A DNA stretch of 64,000 nt from Blastococcus aurantiacus (GTDB taxonomy: Bacteria; Actinomycetota; Actinomycetes; Mycobacteriales; Geodermatophilaceae), in assembly GCF_900102425.1 (NCBI RefSeq), contig NZ_FNBT01000001.1, positions 62,001 through 126,000 of the forward strand, in the 5' to 3' direction. Positions 1 through 6,966 of this stretch are shown here, in pieces (position 1 is the stretch's first letter; every line of letters starts with the position of its first letter). The translations under genes were made by a program, and so were the position numbers. The notes under the pieces were generated by a model, which was not told where the DNA came from, ran no database searches, and saw only the letters and a list, made by a program, of their open reading frames with translations.

Positions 1-782
1 GCGAACACCCGGGCGAAGTGGCGTTCGCTGAGGCGGGCCCGGGCGGCGAGCGCGGCCACCGAGAGGTCCCCCGTCAGGTTCTCGGCGATCCAGCCGGGCA
101 GCGCTGCGACGTCGTCGCGCTCGGGGCGCTGCATCGACAGCGCCACGCTGAACTGGCTCTGCCCGCCGGGGCGCTTGACGTACATGACCAGCCACCGGGC
201 CACCTCGAGTGCGAGCGCGCGGCCGTGGTCGGCCTCCACGAGGGCGAGGGCGAGATCCATCCCGGCGGTGACACCGGCCGACGTCCACACGTCGCCCGAG
301 CGGATGAAGATGGGGTCCGGGTCGACCTCGACCTCCGGGTGGTGCGCGGCGAGGGCTGCGGCGACGGCCCAGTGGGTCGTCGCCCTGCGCCCGTCGAGGA
401 GCCCGGCCAGGGCCACCGTCCGGGCCCCGGCGCAGACAGCGGCGACCCGGCCGGCGTCCCCGGCCCGGGCAGCGAGCCAGTCGACCACGTCCGTGTCGAC
501 GACCGCGTCCGGCAGCCGGCCCCCGTGCTGCAGTGCCCCCGGGACCACGAACGTGTCCCAGTGGCCCGTCAGCTCGGCGAAAGTCGTGTCGGGCAGCAGG
601 CGGACGCCGTTCGACGTCACCACCGGGTCCGGGCTCGCCGCCACCATCGTGACCGCGTAGCCCGGCCGCGCGTCGGCGGCGAGGAGCCGGGTGGCGGTGG
701 CCAAGACCTCGGCCGGCCCGCTGACGTCCAGCAGCTCGACGCCCTCGAAGAGGGCGACGGCCACGCGTCGCAGATCGCTCAC
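1..782 (-). CDS. GlxA-family transcriptional regulator (DJ-1/PfpI + AraC HTH), partial
   Basis: Only the first 260 codons are inside the window; the gene continues past position 1. The start is GTG at 782, because the ATG just upstream runs straight into a TGA. Residues about 5-170 form a DJ-1/PfpI-like domain, with the elbow cysteine region VAAVCAGA and the downstream RRATTHW typical of GlxA regulators. An AraC-type helix-turn-helix begins near residue 240 (AALAARARLSERHFARVF). Family members are cytoplasmic DNA-binding regulators whose N-terminal domain senses a ligand instead of acting as a protease. The target here cannot be deduced. The second half of the DNA-binding domain is missing only because of the window edge. 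Confidence 0.88.
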   Translation of the reverse strand, partial: MSDLRRVAVALFEGVELLDVSGPAEVLATATRLLAADARPGYAVTMVAASPDPVVTSNGVRLLPDTTFAELTGHWDTFVVPGALQHGGRLPDAVVDTDVVDWLAARAGDAGRVAAVCAGARTVALAGLLDGRRATTHWAVAAALAAHHPEVEVDPDPIFIRSGDVWTSAGVTAGMDLALALVEADHGRALALEVARWLVMYVKRPGGQSQFSVALSMQRPERDDVAALPGWIAENLTGDLSVAALAARARLSERHFARVF

Positions 783-878
783 GCGGTGATCATCAGCGGG
801 AGGAGCGACGGCGGCAATGACATGTCCCTGTCAGTTTCCGCCATTCGCGGTCACCGGCGGGGACGACGCCGGCTCGGC

Positions 879-1274
879 TCAGCCGAACAGGTCGCCCAGG
901 AACGACTCCTTCTTGCGCCGGTGGCCGTACTGCTGGTGGCCGTGCGAGCTGCTCTTGCTGCCGCGCACCTGCCGCATGACCTCGCCGACGACGGCGCCCA
1001 GGTCCCCGCTGCCCTGCTTCGGGGCGGCGTAGCGGTCGCGGTCGTCGTGGTCGTAGCGGTCGCGGTCGTAGCGGTGGCGGTCGTCCCGCTCGTGCTCGGT
1101 CCGGGGCTCCGCGGCCGCCGCTCCCCCGTGCCAGGCGTTCTCCGCGTCGATCAGCCGGTCGAGCTCGCCGCGGTCGAGGAAGATCCCGCGGCACTCGGCG
1201 CACTGGTCGACGTGGACGCCATTGCGCTCGTAGGTGCGCATCGGGCCGTGGCACTTCGGGCAGGTCAGCTCCAT
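879..1274 (-). CDS. zf-TFIIB zinc-ribbon protein with D/R/Y/H-rich tail
   Basis: A 131-residue cytoplasmic protein. It opens with a TFIIB-type zinc ribbon: CPKC near residue 5 and CAEC near residue 26, followed by RGIFLDRGELDRL, the usual family signature. After residue about 60 it becomes a low-complexity linker made almost only of Asp, Arg, His and Tyr (HRYDRDRYDHDDRDRY). It ends in a basic segment and the terminal peptide ESFLGDLFG, an ending I recall from actinobacterial relatives. The function of the family is unknown; a nucleic-acid or protein-binding role is only inferred. It lies between the mannitol dehydrogenase stop (45 bases away) and the GlxA-type gene on the same strand and is probably its own unit. 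Confidence 0.85.
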   Translation of the reverse strand: MELTCPKCHGPMRTYERNGVHVDQCAECRGIFLDRGELDRLIDAENAWHGGAAAAEPRTEHERDDRHRYDRDRYDHDDRDRYAAPKQGSGDLGAVVGEVMRQVRGSKSSSHGHQQYGHRRKKESFLGDLFG

Positions 1275-1318
1275 GCCTGTCCAACGCGGGCGGGGGGCGC
1301 GGGGGTTCCCGGCTGCGC

Positions 1319-2800
1319 TCAGGGCGTGCGGAGCACCTCCTCGAGCGCGGCCCGCGTCCCCCGGCTGCGGACCAGGTCCAGCGTCCGCACGTAGGCCTCG
1401 GCGAACCGCGCGTCGTCGACGAGATCGCCGAACAGCTCCCTGTCGGAGACGAAGGCCAGCGGGTCCCCGGCCTGCCGGCGGGCCGCCGCCATGAGCCGAT
1501 CGCGCAGCGGGTCCACCACCTCGATCGGCCGGCCGTCCTCACCGACGCCTTCCGCGTAGCGGGCCCAGCCGGCCAGAACCGCGACCGTGCAGCGGATGTC
1601 GCCGCCGGACGCGAGGTTGGCGCGCAGCACCGGCAGCAGGAACTTGGGGATGCGGTCGGAGCTCTCCGCGCACAGCCGGGCGAGGGTGTCGCGCATGTTC
1701 GGGTTGGAGAACCGGCCGATCAGGTCGGCCTTGTAGGAGTCCAGGTCGATCCCCGGCACCGGCGCGAGCGTCGGCGTCGCCTCCTGGTCCATGTAGCCGT
1801 GCAGGAACCGGCGGAACAGCGGGTCCTGGCAGACGTCGTGCATGAAGCCGTACCCGGCCAGCGTGCCCAGGTAGCCCATCGCCTGGTGACTGCCGTTGAG
1901 CAGGCGCAGCTTCATCAGCTCGTAGGGCTCCACGTCCCCGACCACCTGGACGCCGACCTTCTCCAGGGGCGGGCGGCCGGAGCCGAAGGAGTCCTCCAGC
2001 ACCCACTGCGTCCACGGCTCGCAGATCACCGGCCACCCGTCCTCCACGCCGAACCGGCGCGCGAGCTCGGTCCGGTGCACGTCGGTGGTGGCCGGGGTGA
2101 TCCGGTCGACCATCGAGTTCGGGAACGGCACCTCGCGCTCCACCCACTCCCCCAGCTCCGCGTCCCGGAGCGCGGCGAAGGCGGCGAAGCTGCGGCGGGC
2201 GACGTCGCCGTTGCCCGGGATGTTGTCGCAGGACATCACCGTGAACGGCGCGATGCCCCGCTCCCGGCGGCGCACCAGCGCCTCGGTGACCAGCCCGAAG
2301 CTGGTGCGCAGGGCGGCCCCGGGCACCAGGTCGGCCCGCACGGCGGCGTCGGTGGCGTCGAAGGCACCGGTGACGGCGTCGACGTTGTAGCCGCCCTCGG
2401 TCACGGTGAGCGAGACGATGCGGATCGCCGGGTCGGTCATCCGCTCGACCACCGCCTCGGGGTCGTCGGGGGCGAGCAGGTACTCCACGATCGAGCCGAT
2501 GACCCGCGCACCGAGGAAGCCGTCGGGGTGGGTGACGAGAAGGGTGTAGAGGCAGTCCTGCGCCGCCATGACCTGGGCCATCCGCCGGTCGCCGGGCAGC
2601 ACGCCGACGCCGCAGATGCCCCAGTCCAGCGCCTCGCCCCGCTCCATGAGCCGGTCGAGGTACATCGCCTGGTGGGAGCGGTGGAACCCGCCGACCCCGA
2701 GGTGGACGATGCCGACGCGCACCTGCCCCCGGTCGTAGCCGGGTGTGGCGACCGACGCGCTCAGCAGGGACAGGGTGCGGGAGGACAGGGCGGGCACCAC
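1319..2800 (-). CDS. mannitol 2-dehydrogenase family oxidoreductase
   Basis: About 493 residues, the usual length for the long-chain mannitol dehydrogenase family (mannitol, fructuronate, tagaturonate and arabinitol oxidoreductases). These oxidise a polyol or reduce a keto-sugar with NAD(H) in the cytoplasm. The N-terminal Rossmann segment GIVHLGVGGFHRSHQA and the catalytic Lys-Asn-His set in MKLRLLNGSHQ (about residues 296-306) are intact. GTG at 2800 is chosen because it gives the expected length and follows a GGGG stretch; GTG at 2797 is the alternative. The frame stays open upstream to about 4117, but that part is antisense to an acyl-CoA dehydrogenase gene and is not coding. Mannitol is the likeliest substrate by similarity, but fructuronate or another sugar acid is possible. 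Confidence 0.9.
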   Translation of the reverse strand: MVPALSSRTLSLLSASVATPGYDRGQVRVGIVHLGVGGFHRSHQAMYLDRLMERGEALDWGICGVGVLPGDRRMAQVMAAQDCLYTLLVTHPDGFLGARVIGSIVEYLLAPDDPEAVVERMTDPAIRIVSLTVTEGGYNVDAVTGAFDATDAAVRADLVPGAALRTSFGLVTEALVRRRERGIAPFTVMSCDNIPGNGDVARRSFAAFAALRDAELGEWVEREVPFPNSMVDRITPATTDVHRTELARRFGVEDGWPVICEPWTQWVLEDSFGSGRPPLEKVGVQVVGDVEPYELMKLRLLNGSHQAMGYLGTLAGYGFMHDVCQDPLFRRFLHGYMDQEATPTLAPVPGIDLDSYKADLIGRFSNPNMRDTLARLCAESSDRIPKFLLPVLRANLASGGDIRCTVAVLAGWARYAEGVGEDGRPIEVVDPLRDRLMAAARRQAGDPLAFVSDRELFGDLVDDARFAEAYVRTLDLVRSRGTRAALEEVLRTP

Positions 2801-2843
2801 GCGACCTTGCCCCACAGCGGCCCGCCCTAACGGGAGGGGCGAA

Positions 2844-2908
2844 CCGAATGCCGTTCGGGGATGTGGGATCGTCGCACCTACACGTCGAGACCGCAGCGCG
2901 CCTGCGGT
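2844..2908. promoter_or_regulatory. paired palindromes in the divergent mannitol-dehydrogenase/acyl-CoA-dehydrogenase intergenic region
   Basis: Two inverted repeats sit in the 123 bases between divergent genes: CCGAA-5-TTCGG at 2844-2858 and ACCGCAG-5-CTGCGGT at 2890-2908. The second ends 15 bases before the acyl-CoA dehydrogenase ATG. They look like operator-type symmetry, but no local regulator gene is an obvious partner, and GC-rich DNA yields such repeats by chance. Confidence 0.3.
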
Positions 2909-2923
2909 CAGGAATGAGGACCG

Positions 2924-4099
2924 ATGCAGCTGCAGCTGTCCCCGGAGCTCCAGGCCTTCCGGGAGGAGATGCGGACCTTCTTCACCACCCAGGTGCCGCA
3001 GGAGATCCGCGACAAGGTGGCGGCCCGCCGCCACCCGACGAAGCAGGACTTCGTCACCACCCAGCAGATCCTCAACGCCGCCAACCTGGCCGTGCCGCAC
3101 TGGCCGGTCGAGTACGGCGGCCGGGACTGGACGCCGCTGCAGCGCCACATCTGGCGCGAGGAGATGCAGCTGGCCCACGTGCCCGAGCCGCTGGCGTTCA
3201 ACACCAGCATGATCGGCCCGGTGCTGGCCCAGTTCGGCAACGAGGAGCAGAAGGACCGCTTCCTTGCCAAGACGGCCAACCTGGACATCTGGTGGTGCCA
3301 GGGCTTCTCCGAGCCCGACGCCGGCTCCGACCTGGCCGGGCTCCGCACCACCGCCGTCCAGGACGGCGACGAGTGGGTCGTCAACGGTCAGAAGACCTGG
3401 ACGACCATGGGGCAGCACGCCGACTGGATCTTCTGCCTCGCCCGCACGGACCCGACGGCGGAGAAGAAGCAGCGCGGCATCTCGATGCTGGTCTTCCCGA
3501 TGGACACCCCCGGCGTGACCCTGCGCCCGATCGAGCTGCTCGACGGCGGGTTCGAGGTCAACGAGGTCTTCTTCGAGGACGTCCGCGTCCCGTCGGAGAA
3601 CCTCATCGGCGAGGTCAACAAGGGCTGGGACCAGGCCAAGTTCCTGCTCGGCAACGAGCGCGTGGGCATCGCCCGCGTCGGCGGCACCAAGGGCATGCTC
3701 GCGCTGGCCAAGGAGCTGGCCCGCGAGACCATGTACAACGGCGCCCCGCTGCTGGAGGACCGGCGCTACTCCTCCCGCATCGCCGAGATCGAGAACGAGC
3801 TCGTCGCTCTGGAGCTGACCGCGCTGCGCGTGGTCGCCAACTCCGCAGACGGCAAGCCGCACCCGGCCTCCTCGGTGCTCAAGCTCAAGGGCTCGGTGCT
3901 CCAGCAGGAGGTGACCGAGCTGATCGTCGACATCGCCGGCCCGCTCTCGGTGGCCTCGTTCGCCGAGGAAGGGTCCGACGTGCCCGACTGGGCACGGGTC
4001 TCGGCTCCCGAGTACCTCAACTACCGGAAGGTCTCCATCTACGGAGGCTCCAACGAGGTGCAGCGCGTCATCATCAGCGGCACGATCCTGGGGTTGTGA
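2924..4099 (+). CDS. acyl-CoA dehydrogenase, first member of a tandem pair
   Basis: 391 residues, standard length. It should remove two hydrogens from the alpha-beta bond of an acyl-CoA, passing electrons from FAD to ETF. Visible features are the N-terminal helical domain, the FAD/substrate segment GFSEPDAGSDLAGLRTT near residue 128, the WVVNGQKTWTT strand near 150, and the C-terminal SIYGGSNEVQRVI. In classical medium-chain enzymes the last motif is YEG, with Glu as the base; here it is YGG. This is common in the heteromeric actinobacterial FadE enzymes, where the base lies elsewhere or in the partner. GAGG precedes the ATG. The next gene starts 7 bases downstream and encodes a shorter, diverged dehydrogenase, so the two probably form one alpha/beta enzyme. 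The substrate is unknown. Confidence 0.92.
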   Translation: MQLQLSPELQAFREEMRTFFTTQVPQEIRDKVAARRHPTKQDFVTTQQILNAANLAVPHWPVEYGGRDWTPLQRHIWREEMQLAHVPEPLAFNTSMIGPVLAQFGNEEQKDRFLAKTANLDIWWCQGFSEPDAGSDLAGLRTTAVQDGDEWVVNGQKTWTTMGQHADWIFCLARTDPTAEKKQRGISMLVFPMDTPGVTLRPIELLDGGFEVNEVFFEDVRVPSENLIGEVNKGWDQAKFLLGNERVGIARVGGTKGMLALAKELARETMYNGAPLLEDRRYSSRIAEIENELVALELTALRVVANSADGKPHPASSVLKLKGSVLQQEVTELIVDIAGPLSVASFAEEGSDVPDWARVSAPEYLNYRKVSIYGGSNEVQRVIISGTILGL

Positions 4100-4106
4100 G
4101 ATAGCC

Positions 4107-5255
4107 ATGGACTTCACCTACGACAGCGAGCAGAACGACCTGCGCGAGGCCGTCGCCGCGCTGCTGACCCGCGCCTACGGCGACAGCGAGGCGCGTCGCA
4201 AGGTCACCAAGACCGACCCGGGCTTCGACGAGAAGGTCTGGACGCAGCTGGCCGAGATGGGCCTGCTGGGTCTGCCCTTCGCCGAGGAGCACGGCGGCAT
4301 GGGCGCCGGCCCGGTCGAGGTCGCCATCGTCGCCGAGGAGATCGGGCGGGTGCTGGCACCCGAGCCGTTCATCGAGGCCGTCGTCCTCGCCGGCGGGCTG
4401 ATCGACGCCGTCGGCACCGACGCGCAGAAGGGCGAGTTCCTCGAGGCGGTCGCCGGCGGCACCTCGCTGCCGACCTTCGCGCACGCCGAGATCGGCACCC
4501 GCTGGACGCCGACCGCCTCCGCGGTCACCGCCACGGAGGCCGGCGACGGCTGGACGCTCTCCGGGGCCAAGGAGCCGGTGCCGCACGGCGCCCGCGCCGA
4601 CGTCCTCGTGGTGTCAGCCGCGCTCCCCGGCGGCGGCACCGGACTGTTCGTCGTCCAGGGCGACGCGACCGGCCTGAGCCGCACCGGCTACCGCAACCAC
4701 GACGGCACCCGGTCGGCCAACGTCCGCTTCGACGGCACCCCGGCCACCCAGCTGGGCACCGGCGGCGACCAGACGCAGGCCATCGAGCGGGCGCAGGCCG
4801 TGGCCCGCATCGCCTACAGCCACGAGTCGGTCGGCGCCATGGACACCGCGCTGCGCACCACCACCGAGTACCTCAAGACCCGCAAGCAGTTCGGGGTCAC
4901 GCTGAACAAGTTCCAGGCGCTCAACTTCCGGGCCGCGGACATGTACGTGTCCCTGGAGCTGGCCCGCAGCATCGCGCTGTGGGCCTCGGTGGTGCAGCTC
5001 TCCGACGGTGACGTGGTCACCGCCGCCGACCGGGCCCGGCTGCTCACCAGCCGCACCGGCCGGCACATCGGCAAGGACGCCATCCAGCTGCACGGTGGCA
5101 TCGGCGTGACCGCCGAGTACAAGGTCGGCCACTACACCAGCCGGCTCACCGCGATCGACCACCTGCTGGGCGACGGCGACTTCGCCGCCGACCGGCTCGC
5201 GGCGAAGGTCGGCAGCTACCCGACCGTCGACCCGCTGGGCGCCCCGTACGCCTGA
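4107..5255 (+). CDS. acyl-CoA dehydrogenase, second (beta-like) member of the tandem pair
   Basis: 382 residues, seven bases after its partner and certainly in the same operon. The N-terminal half (LPFAEEHGGMGAGPVEVAIV) and the C-terminal arginine-glutamine motif region (TRKQFGVTLNKFQALNFRAA, then AIQLHGGIGVTAEY) are recognisable. The central FAD-contacting segment is degenerate, and the final base-containing motif is replaced by SRLTAIDHLLG, with no catalytic Glu. This pattern is that of the beta subunits of FadE heterotetramers that act on bulky acyl-CoAs such as sterol side chains, so a structural or partner role is likely. A strong hairpin follows the stop, so the operon has only two genes. 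The substrate remains open. Confidence 0.9.
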   Translation: MDFTYDSEQNDLREAVAALLTRAYGDSEARRKVTKTDPGFDEKVWTQLAEMGLLGLPFAEEHGGMGAGPVEVAIVAEEIGRVLAPEPFIEAVVLAGGLIDAVGTDAQKGEFLEAVAGGTSLPTFAHAEIGTRWTPTASAVTATEAGDGWTLSGAKEPVPHGARADVLVVSAALPGGGTGLFVVQGDATGLSRTGYRNHDGTRSANVRFDGTPATQLGTGGDQTQAIERAQAVARIAYSHESVGAMDTALRTTTEYLKTRKQFGVTLNKFQALNFRAADMYVSLELARSIALWASVVQLSDGDVVTAADRARLLTSRTGRHIGKDAIQLHGGIGVTAEYKVGHYTSRLTAIDHLLGDGDFAADRLAAKVGSYPTVDPLGAPYA

Positions 5256-5269
5256 CGCACGACAGACAG

Positions 5270-5300
5270 AGCCCCGCTCCCTTCCGGGGGGCGGGGCTCC
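5270..5300 (+). terminator. intrinsic terminator after the acyl-CoA dehydrogenase pair
   Basis: Perfect 8-base stem AGCCCCGC / GCGGGGCT around a 13-base loop, 14 bases after the stop of the second dehydrogenase gene. No T-tract, as is usual in this kind of genome. Confidence 0.7.
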
Positions 5301-5414
5301 GTCGTCACCGATGACGTCCGTACCAGAAGTCCCTGTACTCGGCCCCAGTCCGTAGCTGGCCGCACCGGTGAACCCGGGCGACCCACCTCCGGCCCGGTCG
5401 TGAGTCGCCCAGGT

Positions 5415-5530
5415 TCAGCGGTCGTAGGTGGCGCGGCGGAGCTCGTCGGCGTCGACCCGCACCATGTCGAGCACCGGGAAGACGTCGTCCTCGCGGAGCT
5501 CCCGCAGCTGACCCGCACGATCGGCACCGG
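5415..5530 (-). pseudogene. detached copy of the HDOD-gene 3' end
   Basis: About 116 bases that repeat the last 38 or so codons of the HDOD gene at 6127-6966, including the stop position. The translated end reads LREDDVFPVLDMVRVDADELRRATYDR against LREDDV-VPVLD in the intact gene. Apart from a few substitutions there is one missing base (GAGCTCCCGC here, GAGCTGCCCGC there), which breaks the frame further upstream. Similarity stops abruptly at about 5530. It cannot make a protein and is best read as the displaced or duplicated tail of the neighbour; the HIT gene lies between the two copies. Confidence 0.75.
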
Positions 5531-5572
5531 CTCCTGGTCCTCCTGCCCGGAAGGCTGAGGGAGCATCTCCCG

Positions 5573-6028
5573 GTGATCTCCCATGCCCCCGTCGGCTACC
5601 TGTGCCCCTTCTGCCGGAACATCCGAACGGGCGCAGGCGAGCACCCACTCGAGATCATCTACCGAGATGCCGATGTCTTCGTCAAGCTGAACCCGAAGTG
5701 GCGCCCGAGCAACCCAGGCAGCGTGCTCGTCGTCCCTGTTCGGCACTACGAGAACATCTTCGACCTGCCCGTCGAGCTCGGCGTTCCGATCCAGCGTGCA
5801 GCGCGCGCCGCGGCGCTCGCGATGAAGTCGGCTTTCGGTTGCCAGGGCGTCTCGACGAGGCAACACAACGAGCCGGCCGGGAATCAGGACGTCTGGCATT
5901 ACCACGTTCACGGCATCCCGCGGTGGCACGGCGACGACTACTACCGCCAGAGCGGGACCATGGCACCGACGGAGGACGTCCGACGACGAGCGGACCAACT
6001 GCGGGAAGCATGGCCACTGGGATCGTAG
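5573..6028 (+). CDS. HIT-family (histidine triad) protein
   Basis: 151 residues, the size of HIT nucleotide hydrolases/transferases. An N-terminal CPFC zinc pair (residues 11-14), the strand GSVLVVPVRHYENIFDLP, and the triad WHYHVHGIPR (His-x-His-x-His) near residue 109 are all present, so a phosphoramidase or nucleotidyl-hydrolase activity on an adenosine-type substrate is expected. GTG at 5573 is used; a GAGGGAG stretch lies upstream. The gene is visibly lower in G+C than its neighbours and sits on the opposite strand between two copies of the HDOD 3' end, with no functional link to either side. That arrangement suggests it arrived as a small inserted unit. Confidence 0.88.
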   Translation: MISHAPVGYLCPFCRNIRTGAGEHPLEIIYRDADVFVKLNPKWRPSNPGSVLVVPVRHYENIFDLPVELGVPIQRAARAAALAMKSAFGCQGVSTRQHNEPAGNQDVWHYHVHGIPRWHGDDYYRQSGTMAPTEDVRRRADQLREAWPLGS

Positions 6029-6126
6029 GGCCGTTCCCCAGCGCGACGGCAGCGGTCGATGCTTCGACGCGCTCGAAGGGCTTCCGTCCGCGACTGCGCT
6101 GACCGGTCGAGACCGCCGGCCTTCCT

Positions 6127-6242
6127 TCAGTCGGCGAGCATGGCGCGGCGGAGCTCGTCGGCGTCGGCGCGGACGACGTCGAGCACCGGGACGACGTCGT
6201 CCTCCCGGAGCTGCCCGCAGCTGACCCGCACGATCGGCACCG
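6127..6242 (-). repeat. right copy of the direct repeat flanking the HIT gene
   Basis: The 3' end of the intact HDOD gene, repeated in the same orientation at 5415-5530 exactly 712 bases away (stop codon to stop codon). The two copies differ at scattered positions and by one base of length, so this is an old or imported duplication and not a recent perfect one. Confidence 0.75.
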
Positions 6243-6966
6243 TGTCGTAGTCCTCGGTGGTGAGCCGGGCCGCGATCTCGAAGCAGCTGCGCAGCAGCGC
6301 GCCCTCGGGGGCCCGGTAGTCGTCCACGTGCTTGAGGGGCACGACCATCGGGGCCGGGAAGCCCCACTGCTCCAGCGCGACGGCGGTCAGCCGGAGGCTG
6401 TTGATGCCGTACCGGCGGGTCTCCGCGGCGCGGCGGCCCGCGAAGGTCGGCTCGGCGGCCGCGATCTCGCCGTAGCCCTCCTTGTCGTTGTGGAACAGCA
6501 GCGCCGCCCCCAGCTGGGCCAGCAGCCCGAGGCACAGCGCGTCCTGCGGGCGCTCCCCGAAGCGGGGCGCCAGCGTGGACGCCGCCAGGGCCAGGTGCGT
6601 GGTGAAGTCCCAGAAGTTCTCCGGCAGCCGCGACTCGTCGTCGAGGTCGGTGAGCGCGACGGTCGCCATGGTGCGCACCGTGGTGAAGCCGACGACGGTC
6701 ACCGCGAACTGGAGCGAGGTGACCCGGCCGCGCATGCCGAAGTAGGCCGAGTTGGCCAGCTTCATGACCCGTCCGGCCAGCGCCACGTCCGAGGCGAGGA
6801 TGCGCGACAGCTCCTTGGCGCTGGTGTCCTCGGAGTTGGCCACCGAGACCAGTTGCGCGGCGACCGGCTTCTGCGCGGCCATGGTGTCGATGCCGGCGAG
6901 GATCGTCTCGACGTCGAACACCGGGGCCGGGACCGGCGCGAGTTCGGGGAACGGTGTGACGGTCAC
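6127..6966 (-). CDS. HDOD-domain signalling protein
   Basis: 279 residues. From about residue 20 to 215 it matches the HDOD fold (SVANSEDTSAKELSRILASD, then LAGRVMKLANSAYFG and VVGFTTVRTMATVAL). HDOD is a catalytically silent relative of HD phosphohydrolases, found in bacterial signalling proteins. The start is GTG at 6966. It overlaps the stop of the upstream GGDEF/EAL gene by four bases (GTGA), so the two are translationally coupled. The pairing suggests that the HDOD protein works in the same c-di-GMP pathway, perhaps as an output or partner. The last 38 codons are duplicated at 5415-5530, so the present C-terminus may itself be a replaced one. Confidence 0.88.
   Translation of the reverse strand: MTVTPFPELAPVPAPVFDVETILAGIDTMAAQKPVAAQLVSVANSEDTSAKELSRILASDVALAGRVMKLANSAYFGMRGRVTSLQFAVTVVGFTTVRTMATVALTDLDDESRLPENFWDFTTHLALAASTLAPRFGERPQDALCLGLLAQLGAALLFHNDKEGYGEIAAAEPTFAGRRAAETRRYGINSLRLTAVALEQWGFPAPMVVPLKHVDDYRAPEGALLRSCFEIAARLTTEDYDTVPIVRVSCGQLREDDVVPVLDVVRADADELRRAMLAD

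Noticed and set aside
1020-1090. Repeated GGTCGCGGTCGTAGC-like words
   Set aside because: They encode the Asp/Arg/Tyr/His-rich linker of the zinc-ribbon protein and are protein-level low complexity.
18-1394. A plus-strand open frame over the GlxA-type and zinc-ribbon genes
   Set aside because: Both minus-strand genes have clear domains and proper starts; the plus frame has none and is a shadow.
2801-4117. Extension of the mannitol dehydrogenase frame upstream to give 932 residues
   Set aside because: The extra 439 residues are antisense to an acyl-CoA dehydrogenase and have no family similarity; the domain begins at about 2800.
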